Source: Promethearchaeota archaeon
GTDB lineage: Archaea; Asgardarchaeota; Lokiarchaeia; Helarchaeales; RDOG01
Assembly: GCA_011365055.1 (NCBI GenBank)
Contig: RDOG01000004.1
Span: 186,001-250,000, forward strand
Reading direction: 5' to 3'
Length of the DNA: 64,000 nucleotides
In this document: positions 43,697-52,873 of the stretch, one piece after another
Layout of the letters: the number at the start of each line of letters is the position of its first letter
Position numbering within the stretch: position 1 is the first letter of the stretch
The notes under the pieces: generated by a model
Seen by the model: the letters and a program-made list of their open reading frames with translations, nothing else
Databases searched by the model: none
What the model was told of the DNA's origin: nothing
Translations under genes and position numbers: made by a program

Positions 43697-46600
43697 ATAT
43701 CCTCAAAAAAAAAAGGAATTTTAATAATTACATTCATAATTTTAGTATTAGTAATGATTCTTTTTCAAAGTTTTATCGAATTTATTCCAATTAATTTAAT
43801 AAAAAATCAAAATGAAAAAGATAAAACACCAATTAAAGAACAACCTATTTACAAAAATGAAACTCTATTAGAATCTAAAAATAACCTGAATTTATGTTAT
43901 GAAAATTATTATCCAGAGTCTTTTTCTTTAAAAAATGGCACGACAGGATTGCTTCGAGACCAAAATTTTAATACAACAGAGTTTTGGAATTGGACTTCAT
44001 CATCAAATATTACTGTTTCAAAAACAACTTCAAATATGACAATGTTCCAACATACTTCACCAGAAAATCCAATTGAAATCCTCAATTATACTAGTTATTC
44101 GACAGATTGGGACTTTTCAGACCAAGGTACTGTGCAATCAGGTAGCCTTTCTGATACTTATACAAAGGATAACGTTGCTTTTACTCTATCAGAAGTAAAA
44201 TCATTACAAAATTATCAATTGGGAGTCATTTTTAATTTCACAGGATTAAATAAATCATTAATTAATTATCAATTAAATATTTTTGTTAAAAATACTATAA
44301 CTGAGCAGTTTTTAATCAAGATATTGAATCACACTTCTCAGAATTTTGATAATCTTGATATATTTAATTATACTGATTATATGTGGGTTAACAATTCATT
44401 CGATAATAATTATGTTGATGAATATAGCAATGTTTGTATTTTATTTCAAGATAATTCAAGAAATGAAGATCAAACTATAAGAGATGATTTGTTTTTAGAT
44501 TATATTGAAATCAAATATGATAATGTAACATATGATTTTAAAACTTTTAATCAAATAGCAATGATAAATCAGAGTTTTATTAACAATAATGAACAAGCAT
44601 TAACTTATAATCTTACTATCAAATATAAGGTTGAAAATCTTACGAATATTAAAGCAACTTCAATTCAAGCGAGGGTTTGGAACGATGTTGGAGATTTAGG
44701 GGTTGTTTGGGAGACAATCATAACTTCATCTTCAGGATGGGTTATAAATTATTCAGAAGTATCAGATTATATACAAAATATTGGAAATTATAATATATTA
44801 ATTGAATTAAATCTAACCTTAAATACCACTTACGAATCAAATATTACATTATTATTAGATTTTGTCCAGGTGATTACGGAACCGGATTCTTATTCGTTTC
44901 AATATGTTGATAATAATTATATTAGAACTTTTGAAATACGAGATACTTTAGATTTTGAAATGAATTTTTCAATCAATTCTCCAGAATCAGTCTATCAATT
45001 AAATTTCAGTATTTATTCTATTTCAATTAATGAGACTTTTTACGTGAGATTATATAATTTTAGTGCATCTTCATGGGTTGATTTTATAACGCTGGATGAA
45101 ACTACGTGGAATTGGAAGAACTTTAGTGTTAAAATTGGCGTTTTAGATTTGATAGATGAAAATAACATAACAATGTTAAAAATAACGGATAAAGGAAATC
45201 TTGATGGTTTTAATGGATTAATCGAATTTGATTTTATCGAGGCGAAAAGATATGCAGCCCCAACATACATAAATAATATTTCAACTCCAGAGGGAGAAGT
45301 AATGGTAGGTGATTATGCCATTTTTATCGTAAAAATAAATGATTCATATGGAAATCCGGTTATTAATGCATCAATAACCGCGAATTATACTGAAGATTCT
45401 TATTTTTTTGAAGATTATAAAAATGGTAATTATTCTATCTCTTTTTATACCGAACTAGCGGGACCTGGAGAAAAATACATAAAAATTTTAGCTGAAAGAA
45501 TATTTTATAACTCTTCAATATTAATAATAAACTTTACAGTTGGAGGATTTCCCACCAATTTAACAATAACTCAAGGAGCCTTAAACATATCGAATACATG
45601 GAATGCTTATCCGCAACCGTATGTAAATGATACAACAAAAAAAATTCGTGTTTTTTATAACAGTACTACTGGAGGAATAAGACGTGCTCAAATTTACGCA
45701 GTACCTCAATGGAATAATGAAACACTTCTTTCATATGTAGATATAGGATATATAGAAGGTACTGCATATTATGGTTATTATGACATAAACTTAGATACAA
45801 TTGGTTTACATCAAGGGGAAACGTATTTAATCTATATCACTGCATTGAAGTTAGGCTATCTCTCTTGTAATATTACGTTAAATATCACAATTCAAGCAAG
45901 AAATGCTTCTATTTCAACTATTGGCTATGAAAATATCACAGCTTATGAACAAGAAATTACAACTATTGGAGCAAGTTTTATAGATTCTGTTAGTAATTCA
46001 CCAATTATTCTTAAATTACCTCAATATGGAAACGTAACTTGGGAATTTGAGAATAATTCCACAATTAATGGAACAATGCAACTCTTTATTTGGTCATATA
46101 AAGCTGATATTGATATTAATACTCTTGGAATTCAGCCAGGGAAGTATAATATAACGATCAGAGGAAATGCAATTGATTATCAGATTGTTGAAACTAATAT
46201 TGAATTAAATGTTTTGAGCAGAAAAGATGTTGAATTAATATTTTTGGGAATACCTCAAGAGATCTTGAGTGGAAATACTTTACAAATTTTGGTGAAACTC
46301 CAATTCAAAAATGGTACCGTTTTATCTGGGGAAAAATTAGATTTAAAAATAACTTATATCACAACAGGAGAATTAATAGAAACAAGTATTTTAACGGATT
46401 CACAAGGATTAGGTCAATTCCAATTTTTATTCACCGGTATGGATACTCTTATTTTAATAGAAGTAGAATTTGATGGTGAAACTTCCATTAAAAACAGTTA
46501 TAATAGAGTCCAAATTTCGGGCATAACTATATTTACTTTATTTATAAGATTCTCCCCAATATGGGGAACTTTTTTGGTCATTGGTGTCGTAAGTAGCCTG

Positions 46601-47350
46601 TTTTATTATTTTAGATATAAAAAACCTAAAAAAGAAAGAAAAATTCGAATACAAAAGAAGTTAAAAACGGAATTTGATGATATTAATAATCTATTATATG
46701 TTTTAATTCTTCAAAAGAAAGGAGGTATTTTATTATATCAATATGCAGTAAAACCTTCAACCATGAATCCAGTTTTAGCTGGCGGTTATTTACAAGCTAT
46801 TTCAACCTTTAAAGATGAAATTTTAAAGTCAAAAAACAAAAGTCAAGAGGAAAAGTGGGAATTAGCATATGAAAATTTCAAAATTTACTGGATCAGTGGA
46901 CAATTAGCTTTTTTCATTTTTCTTTCAGAAAAACAACTTTCAACAACAACAAAACAAAAAATTGATAAATTTATTCGAGCATTTGAATTTAAATTTAAGG
47001 ATAAAATTAAGGATTTCATCGGTAATGTTGATGAGTTTAACTCAAGTGAAGATTTAATCAAGAAAGAGTTAGAATTAGATTTAATATTACCACTTAAGAT
47101 AGATTGGAAAAAATTTCAATCATTTGAGGGTCTAGATAAAATCCAAATGACATTAGTTCAGTTAGCAATTTCTTTAGAAAAGGAAAAAAACAATTTCAAC
47201 ATTGAAAAATTACTAAAAACAGCAATATATAAAATGGGAGAACCAGAATTTAAGATATATGAGGAATTATATAATTTATGGAAGAACAATATCTTTATAC
47301 CATATGAATCATTCGAATCTGAACAGGAAAATGCTAGCAAAAAGAAATAA
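43697..47350 (+). CDS. Giant surface receptor with longin-like cytoplasmic domain
   Basis: About 1217 residues. A Lys-rich start and one helix (GILIITFIILVLVMILF) form a signal anchor. About 900 outer residues are beta-rich with dozens of N-x-S/T sequons. A second membrane helix (IWGTFLVIGVVSSLFYYF) leads to a ~240-residue inner part whose pattern (LYVLILQKKGGILLY, then YWISGQLAFFIFLS) looks like a longin/roadblock-type domain. No ATG precedes the anchor; ATA 43697 after AGGGAG is a possible start, otherwise ATG 43754 cuts into the helix. It may couple an outside signal to the adjacent GTPase. Confidence 0.72.
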   Translation: MSSKKKGILIITFIILVLVMILFQSFIEFIPINLIKNQNEKDKTPIKEQPIYKNETLLESKNNLNLCYENYYPESFSLKNGTTGLLRDQNFNTTEFWNWTSSSNITVSKTTSNMTMFQHTSPENPIEILNYTSYSTDWDFSDQGTVQSGSLSDTYTKDNVAFTLSEVKSLQNYQLGVIFNFTGLNKSLINYQLNIFVKNTITEQFLIKILNHTSQNFDNLDIFNYTDYMWVNNSFDNNYVDEYSNVCILFQDNSRNEDQTIRDDLFLDYIEIKYDNVTYDFKTFNQIAMINQSFINNNEQALTYNLTIKYKVENLTNIKATSIQARVWNDVGDLGVVWETIITSSSGWVINYSEVSDYIQNIGNYNILIELNLTLNTTYESNITLLLDFVQVITEPDSYSFQYVDNNYIRTFEIRDTLDFEMNFSINSPESVYQLNFSIYSISINETFYVRLYNFSASSWVDFITLDETTWNWKNFSVKIGVLDLIDENNITMLKITDKGNLDGFNGLIEFDFIEAKRYAAPTYINNISTPEGEVMVGDYAIFIVKINDSYGNPVINASITANYTEDSYFFEDYKNGNYSISFYTELAGPGEKYIKILAERIFYNSSILIINFTVGGFPTNLTITQGALNISNTWNAYPQPYVNDTTKKIRVFYNSTTGGIRRAQIYAVPQWNNETLLSYVDIGYIEGTAYYGYYDINLDTIGLHQGETYLIYITALKLGYLSCNITLNITIQARNASISTIGYENITAYEQEITTIGASFIDSVSNSPIILKLPQYGNVTWEFENNSTINGTMQLFIWSYKADIDINTLGIQPGKYNITIRGNAIDYQIVETNIELNVLSRKDVELIFLGIPQEILSGNTLQILVKLQFKNGTVLSGEKLDLKITYITTGELIETSILTDSQGLGQFQFLFTGMDTLILIEVEFDGETSIKNSYNRVQISGITIFTLFIRFSPIWGTFLVIGVVSSLFYYFRYKKPKKERKIRIQKKLKTEFDDINNLLYVLILQKKGGILLYQYAVKPSTMNPVLAGGYLQAISTFKDEILKSKNKSQEEKWELAYENFKIYWISGQLAFFIFLSEKQLSTTTKQKIDKFIRAFEFKFKDKIKDFIGNVDEFNSSEDLIKKELELDLILPLKIDWKKFQSFEGLDKIQMTLVQLAISLEKEKNNFNIEKLLKTAIYKMGEPEFKIYEELYNLWKNNIFIPYESFESEQENASKKK

Positions 47351-47464
47351 TATGAATTTTCAATTATATTCAAAGGATTTTTTACTAAGAATTTTATTTA
47401 AAAAAATAAAGAAAAGATTTCAATTTTCAAAGTTTGAATCTTGATCGGATGTGAGGTGATTAGT

Positions 47465-47737
47465 TTGGAAAATAAAAATGTCATTTTAGAGTTTTTTACG
47501 TCAAAAACTTGCCTCTATTGTCGAACCGCATTGAAAATGGTTCAAAAAGCAAAACAAAAATTTGGGACTCGGCTTGATATTCAGGAAATAGATATTGATA
47601 CACCTAATGGACAAATCTTAAAACAAATTTATATGGTAGAAGGGACTCCGACAATAGTAATAAATCGTATAGTAGCTTTCCGAGGGTTACCACCTGGTCA
47701 AGAAGAACTTGAGACAAAAATTGAGGAATTTTTATAG
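47465..47737 (+). CDS. Thioredoxin/glutaredoxin-like protein
   Basis: About 90 residues with the thioredoxin fold. The active site is CLYC (TSKTCLYCRTA) and the cis-Pro loop is GTPT. The TTG at 47465 follows GAGGTGA and removes an unneeded N-terminal extension. It reduces disulfides in the cytoplasm. It is smaller than usual thioredoxins and resembles archaeal small redox proteins. Confidence 0.88.
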   Translation: MENKNVILEFFTSKTCLYCRTALKMVQKAKQKFGTRLDIQEIDIDTPNGQILKQIYMVEGTPTIVINRIVAFRGLPPGQEELETKIEEFL

Positions 47738-47892
47738 AAATTTTTATCTTATTAAATTATTTACGGCAAAATCTTATTTCGCTAATTAAAAATAATTTCA
47801 CTTGAAATTTTTAATAATTCAAATAATTTTTAAAATAAGTTTAACCTAATCATTATCTTGAATGTATAGATAAAAGTAAAAGATGAACCGAA

Positions 47893-48309
47893 ATGAAAGA
47901 TTTTATGTATGTAACATCAGAAAATTTAGTTTATTGCACACCAGACTGCACGATTCCTATAATCGCAAAGAAACTTTTAGAAAATTGGACAGATACTGTT
48001 CTTATTGCTGATGGAAAAAGCAAAGTTTTAGGAATTGTTACAGATGGTATTATCTGGAACTTAATCTCGAAAAGAGATCCAAAAATTTACGATTATAAAG
48101 CAAAAGACATCATGGATAAGAATTTAAAAATTATAGAGGTAAAAAAAGGATTTAATTTCATTGATAAAATGAGAAATGAGATAGATAAAACACCAGTAAA
48201 GCGTTTAATTGTTAAAAAGGAAGGGGAAATTATTGGATTAATACAAAAGAAAATTTATGAAAAAATAAAAAGACATGCTAGAACATTCAATGTCGAATTT
48301 AAAACATAG
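47893..48309 (+). CDS. CBS-domain pair protein
   Basis: A 138-residue protein made of two CBS motifs (for example VLGIVTDGIIWNLI and KRLIVKKEGEIIGLI), which usually bind adenosine nucleotides as an energy or signal sensor. Its stop overlaps the ribosome binding site of the next gene, also a CBS protein, so they are likely cotranscribed and may form a joint regulator. No enzymatic domain is attached. Confidence 0.85.
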   Translation: MKDFMYVTSENLVYCTPDCTIPIIAKKLLENWTDTVLIADGKSKVLGIVTDGIIWNLISKRDPKIYDYKAKDIMDKNLKIIEVKKGFNFIDKMRNEIDKTPVKRLIVKKEGEIIGLIQKKIYEKIKRHARTFNVEFKT

Positions 48310-48322
48310 GAAGGCTTTATTT

Positions 48323-50206
48323 TTGTTTGAGATATTTGACAAAAAAAATAGTGAGGAATTTCCCACAAAATCGCAAACGTTCTATCAAGTCTTCTTATGT
48401 TATTTTGATGAAGCAAGGGGGCATTTGCCACTTTATACATTCCCATCAGAATTAAAATATGATGAAAACGAATTAAGAATCATTAAAATTCATAGTATTT
48501 GGTTTTTAGATTCTGAAGCGCAAGAAAATTTATCGCATGTTGATTTAGAATATGGTGATAAAATATATTTGGCAATGAAATTTAAAGGAAAATCTTGGAG
48601 AACGAAAAATAGGGCAGGATTAGAAGAGGATACCCCCGAAACTTATGTCTTAATAATAAGTTTGCCTCGCGAATATTCTTTTTTAGGGTCAGATTTATTA
48701 ATATCATTATATTCAAAAATTAAAGATTTATCAGATAGTATGTATATTTTAATTAAGGCTGAACTTGCTTCTAAAAAGGTCATTAAAAATGAGAAAGATA
48801 AGACGATAATTCAAGAAGGAATAGCAATAGAAAATGATATTCAGAAAGTATGTGGAAAATTATTGCCGAATCTTTCACCAGATGTAGGAGCTTTGAAATC
48901 TTTAGTAAGTGCCGAAACTAGAAAGCAAGAAAAATTAGCATATTTACTTTTTCAAGACATGATTAATAAAACTCCTGAAAAAACAAGAGAATTTGAAATT
49001 TCGATTGATAACAACAAACTACAAGAGAATAAAAGAAAATTTTTTGTAAAAAAAGTAAAAATTGTAAATGTGGAGTTATCTCCAACTAATGATAGATTAA
49101 AACTAACAATTAAAAATTTTGATGATGATTTAAAAAACATTAAAATCCAAATTTCTCAAGTTAAGTCTTTTTTTGAAACATCAAGTTGGGAAACAAGTGT
49201 TGATACTTGGTATTCAGGAGAAGAATTGGTTTTTCAATATCCTATTACAGATTTTGAAGTAGTTTTTCAGTTGAAGGTTAATAAAATGGATGGAGAAGTC
49301 CTCCTTAGAAAGAATATCAAACCTAAAAAATATTTACCAGAAATAGAATCGCCTTTAGAGGTATTAAAAGTCAGGGATTTTATGAATCCCGCTCCAGCCA
49401 CGATTTCATATTCATCCAATATTGTTGAAGCAGTAAAAATTATGAATAAAGAGAAATTAGATTACATTTTAGTAACATTGGATGATGTTCCGATTGGTAT
49501 CATAACTCCTCGGGATTTACTTCAAAAAGTAATAAATTCTTGTATATTAGCCAGAAATATAGGTGTTAAACAAATTCAATGTAAAAATATTATGTCTTCA
49601 CCTCTTCATTTTACTTCTGAAGATACTTCCATCCAAAAGGCAGCATTACAAATCATTCAAGCGGGTATTAAAAAACTACCTGTATTAAAAGACAAACAAA
49701 TTAAAGGGATAATATCAACAAACGATTTAATTAATGCTTATTTGTCCATCAAAATGAAGGATGAAAAAAGTCTAAAAGATGAAAAAATTAGGGAAATCTC
49801 TGAATTAACAAAAAATAAAGTCCAATCGATAATGCAAAAAAATGTTATAAAGATGGATTTTAATCAAAGCTGCCAAGAGTTATTACAAATTTTAATAAAG
49901 AAAAAAATTGGAAGCGTTGTTGTGTTACAACACAACAAACCTGTAGGAATTGTTACTGAACGAAATGTATTTAAAAAGATCATAGAGGATGGTATGGATC
50001 CGAAAACTACGGTAATAGGTGATTTAATGTCTTCTCCTATCATTTCAATTACGCCAGATACAGAAATCGTAGAAGCTATTGAAATTATGAAGCATAAAGG
50101 CATACGATACATCCCTATAATGAATGAAAATGACCCATATTTAATAGAAGGAATTATTTCAAATACAGATATCTTAAATTTGGATGTATCTACAACACTT
50201 GACTAA
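48323..50206 (+). CDS. Four-CBS protein with beta-sandwich and N-terminal sensor-like domain
   Basis: About 627 residues. Residues 1-120 have the pattern FYQVFLCYFDEARGHLPLY...IHSIWFLD, which I have not assigned to a family. A beta-sandwich module (near 270-330) follows, with VKSFFETSSWETSVDTWY. Then there are four CBS motifs (KVRDFMNPAPATIS, KNIMSSP, VQSIMQKN, IGDLMSSPIIS), two Bateman pairs. TTG 48323 is chosen because AGGAAGG (48308-48314) precedes it; a longer frame overlaps the previous gene. It likely links nucleotide sensing to a partner protein. Confidence 0.78.
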   Translation: MFEIFDKKNSEEFPTKSQTFYQVFLCYFDEARGHLPLYTFPSELKYDENELRIIKIHSIWFLDSEAQENLSHVDLEYGDKIYLAMKFKGKSWRTKNRAGLEEDTPETYVLIISLPREYSFLGSDLLISLYSKIKDLSDSMYILIKAELASKKVIKNEKDKTIIQEGIAIENDIQKVCGKLLPNLSPDVGALKSLVSAETRKQEKLAYLLFQDMINKTPEKTREFEISIDNNKLQENKRKFFVKKVKIVNVELSPTNDRLKLTIKNFDDDLKNIKIQISQVKSFFETSSWETSVDTWYSGEELVFQYPITDFEVVFQLKVNKMDGEVLLRKNIKPKKYLPEIESPLEVLKVRDFMNPAPATISYSSNIVEAVKIMNKEKLDYILVTLDDVPIGIITPRDLLQKVINSCILARNIGVKQIQCKNIMSSPLHFTSEDTSIQKAALQIIQAGIKKLPVLKDKQIKGIISTNDLINAYLSIKMKDEKSLKDEKIREISELTKNKVQSIMQKNVIKMDFNQSCQELLQILIKKKIGSVVVLQHNKPVGIVTERNVFKKIIEDGMDPKTTVIGDLMSSPIISITPDTEIVEAIEIMKHKGIRYIPIMNENDPYLIEGIISNTDILNLDVSTTLD

Positions 50207-50337
50207 ATTGTAAACAGTTATTTCCGTTTGTGATTTAAAAGAGTCACAAAAGGGGATAATTTTTAAAATATATAACACCACATTTAGATCCATAAATAAC
50301 TTTTACGTATTTTTTTCAAAATAAAATAGGTGGTCTA

Positions 50338-51798
50338 ATGGTTGAAGAAGAGAGCCAATTCGATAAAAGTTTCAGATTTTTGGCAAACCGCCTTGAAGGT
50401 GGAAAAGATTCTTATGGAAAATTGATGAAAGAAATAGTCAATACGGGCGTTTGTTGTCATTGTGCATCATGTGCAGCGGCATGCGATGTTTTAGAATGGG
50501 ATGAAGTAACAAAACGACCAAAACTAACGGGTAAGTGTACTGGATGTGGAATTTGCTATAATCAATGCCCACAGACTTTAACTTATATACCAGATTTGAT
50601 TGGAGATTATAAAGCAGCCTATACTGGAAGAAATTTAAAAAAAATCGATGGACAAGATGGAGGAATTGTAACTGCGCTTATAATGTATGGTCTTGATGAA
50701 GGATTGTTTGATGGAGCTATTGTAACAAAAAAAAGTCAAGCAGAACCTTGGAAACCTGTTCCCACTTTAGTTACTAGATCAGAGGATTTAATGGGATCTT
50801 CAGGATCTGTTTATGTTCATTCCCAAACTACAATCCCTTTAATAAAAGCAATAAGAGACGGACTTGGATCAATCGCATTCGTAGGAACCCCTTGTAATAT
50901 CAATGCAATTAGTAAAATGCAAGATAGCCCAACAGGTTTAGTTCATCTCTTTATGAGGGCAAATATATTTAGAATTGGATTGTTTTGCATGGATAGTTTT
51001 TCTTATGATGGGTTGAAATCATTTTTAGAAAAAAATCATAATTCTTGGAATGATGTCGAAAAATGCATGATATCAAAAGGAAAATTTATATTTAAATTGA
51101 AAAACGGAGAAACAATTGAAAGAAAAGTACACGGACTCAACCAATATAAATCAACTTCATGTAATTTTTGTACTGATTTAACTTCAGAATTAGCTGATAT
51201 TTCAGTAGGGTCTGTTGGTTCAGATGATGGATGGTCCACCATCTTAGTTAGAAATGATTTAGCTCATGAAATTCTCTTGGATGCTGCTGATAAAGGATAT
51301 CTTGAAATAGCACCCTTATTACGTGGAAAATTAAGATTTGTAGTAAATCTCGCTAGAATGAAGAAACAATCATTTTACAATATAAGGGAACGTAGAACGT
51401 TTGTTTATCACGTACCTGATAATATAGAATTAGAACAGAAAAAAGAAGTCAAGCCTACAAGTAAAGAGGAAATACTCGCAGCAGCACAACGAAAAATGGT
51501 TAATCTTTCTAACCAAATATTTGATGAAAAAACAAAAATTCTTAGTCTAACAGTAATAAACACTTCAGGAGAGAGTCTAGAAGAAGTAGATATTAATATC
51601 TCAAATGTAAAAGAATTTTTTGAACTAAAAGCTTGGCCAACAAAAATTTCACTTTGGTATCCATTTGAAGAATTAACATATGAAATCCCAATTGATGATC
51701 TAGAATCGGAGGTTCTCATTCAATTATCAGATAAAAAAGGACTCTTATTATCTAGGAATATTAACATCCAAAAATTAATGGAGAGGTCTAAAAGTTAA
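50338..51798 (+). CDS. FrhB/F420-type flavin iron-sulfur protein with C-terminal beta module
   Basis: A 486-residue protein of the F420-hydrogenase beta subunit family. Two N-terminal clusters (VCCHCASCAAAC and CTGCGICYNQCP), the flavin/F420 part with GGIVTALIMYGLDEG, GTPCNINA and SCNFCTDL are intact to about residue 370. The last ~100 residues (VKEFFELKAWPTKISLWY) are the beta module also found in two neighbours, not a usual FrhB part. GGTGG precedes the ATG. It probably moves electrons between ferredoxin and F420 or a flavin partner. Confidence 0.88.
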   Translation: MVEEESQFDKSFRFLANRLEGGKDSYGKLMKEIVNTGVCCHCASCAAACDVLEWDEVTKRPKLTGKCTGCGICYNQCPQTLTYIPDLIGDYKAAYTGRNLKKIDGQDGGIVTALIMYGLDEGLFDGAIVTKKSQAEPWKPVPTLVTRSEDLMGSSGSVYVHSQTTIPLIKAIRDGLGSIAFVGTPCNINAISKMQDSPTGLVHLFMRANIFRIGLFCMDSFSYDGLKSFLEKNHNSWNDVEKCMISKGKFIFKLKNGETIERKVHGLNQYKSTSCNFCTDLTSELADISVGSVGSDDGWSTILVRNDLAHEILLDAADKGYLEIAPLLRGKLRFVVNLARMKKQSFYNIRERRTFVYHVPDNIELEQKKEVKPTSKEEILAAAQRKMVNLSNQIFDEKTKILSLTVINTSGESLEEVDINISNVKEFFELKAWPTKISLWYPFEELTYEIPIDDLESEVLIQLSDKKGLLLSRNINIQKLMERSKS

Positions 51799-51948
51799 TA
51801 AAAGCCAAGAAATAACTTTTACAAGAAAATTTAAATTAAAACTCAAAGTTTTTTAAGAAGAGAAAAAGAATAAAAAAAATTAAGGAGAATTGAAATTTAG
51901 TAAAATTAAAGTAATTAAACAAAAATTTAAATTAGGAGAAGAAGATTT

Positions 51949-52860
51949 ATGAAAATAAGTTTAGTTGGATTGAGCGGATGCGGGAAAACTAGCATTTATG
52001 CAACAACTTTTGCTTCAAAGAAGCCAGAAGAAACTAAAGAATTTGCTCCAACTGTTATGTATGAAATTAGAAATCATCCGTATTTAGGTGTAAATGTTTC
52101 ATTTTTTGATTTTGGGGGTCAAGAGGATTACAGGAGTTCATACTTTGAAAAACCAGATGTTTTCAAAGAAACTAACGTCTTAATTCCAATAATTGATCTT
52201 CACGATCCTGAAAAAATGAGTGAAGCAGAAATTTACTTTAAAAAAATCGTTGATACGCTAAAAAACTTAAGCTTATCCCCAGAGGTTATCATTTTTTACC
52301 ATAAATATGATTCTGAAGGTTATCAAAAAGAATTGCTTGAGGCGAACCTAAAAAAAGCGAAGAGCGTTTTTCCAAAAATATTCGCGGGTTTTAAATGTAA
52401 AGAAAGTATCACTTCCATATATGAACAAGAAAAGTTATCAATAATATTTAGGGATATTCTATTAGCTAATTATGCTGATATTGAACAGCATGTTGAAAAT
52501 GCAGAGAAACAACTATCTGAAATTTCGGCAAAAATCATTGTGAGTGACATTTCTGGCAACGTTATCGTCCATAATGTTCCTGGAATTTCGACAGGATTAC
52601 AACTACGGGCTGATCTAAGAGATTTCATCTCCTCTTGTAATACGATTCGTGAAAATTTCTTTAATACTGATTCAGTAAAGTTTGTTGGATCTACTAAAGA
52701 GGCAGATAAAGAAATCGATATTTATATTTTTAAGTACATTCTTTCAGTTTTAATTATGGGAGCAAATTTGGAAGATAAGAAGACAGCAGAGCAACTAGAA
52801 ATCTTATTAAAAGACCTTGAACTATTTGCAGATCTAGTAGTAAAGGCTCATGAAGAATAG
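51949..52860 (+). CDS. Rag/Gtr-like GTPase with C-terminal roadblock-like domain
   Basis: A 303-residue protein. G1 GLSGCGKTS (7-15), Thr35, G3 DFGGQEDY (54-61) and G4 HKYD (118-121). The HK-x-D G4 motif and long insertion-free G domain are hallmarks of RagA/Gtr1 rather than Ras. Residues ~190-303 (AKIIVSDISGNVIVHN...) look like a roadblock/longin half, as in Rag C-termini. In eukaryotes Rag GTPases control nutrient signalling on lysosomes. AGGAGAAGAAG precedes the ATG. The next gene is an arrestin-like protein. Confidence 0.85.
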   Translation: MKISLVGLSGCGKTSIYATTFASKKPEETKEFAPTVMYEIRNHPYLGVNVSFFDFGGQEDYRSSYFEKPDVFKETNVLIPIIDLHDPEKMSEAEIYFKKIVDTLKNLSLSPEVIIFYHKYDSEGYQKELLEANLKKAKSVFPKIFAGFKCKESITSIYEQEKLSIIFRDILLANYADIEQHVENAEKQLSEISAKIIVSDISGNVIVHNVPGISTGLQLRADLRDFISSCNTIRENFFNTDSVKFVGSTKEADKEIDIYIFKYILSVLIMGANLEDKKTAEQLEILLKDLELFADLVVKAHEE

Positions 52861-52873
52861 ATGAGTGAATTTA

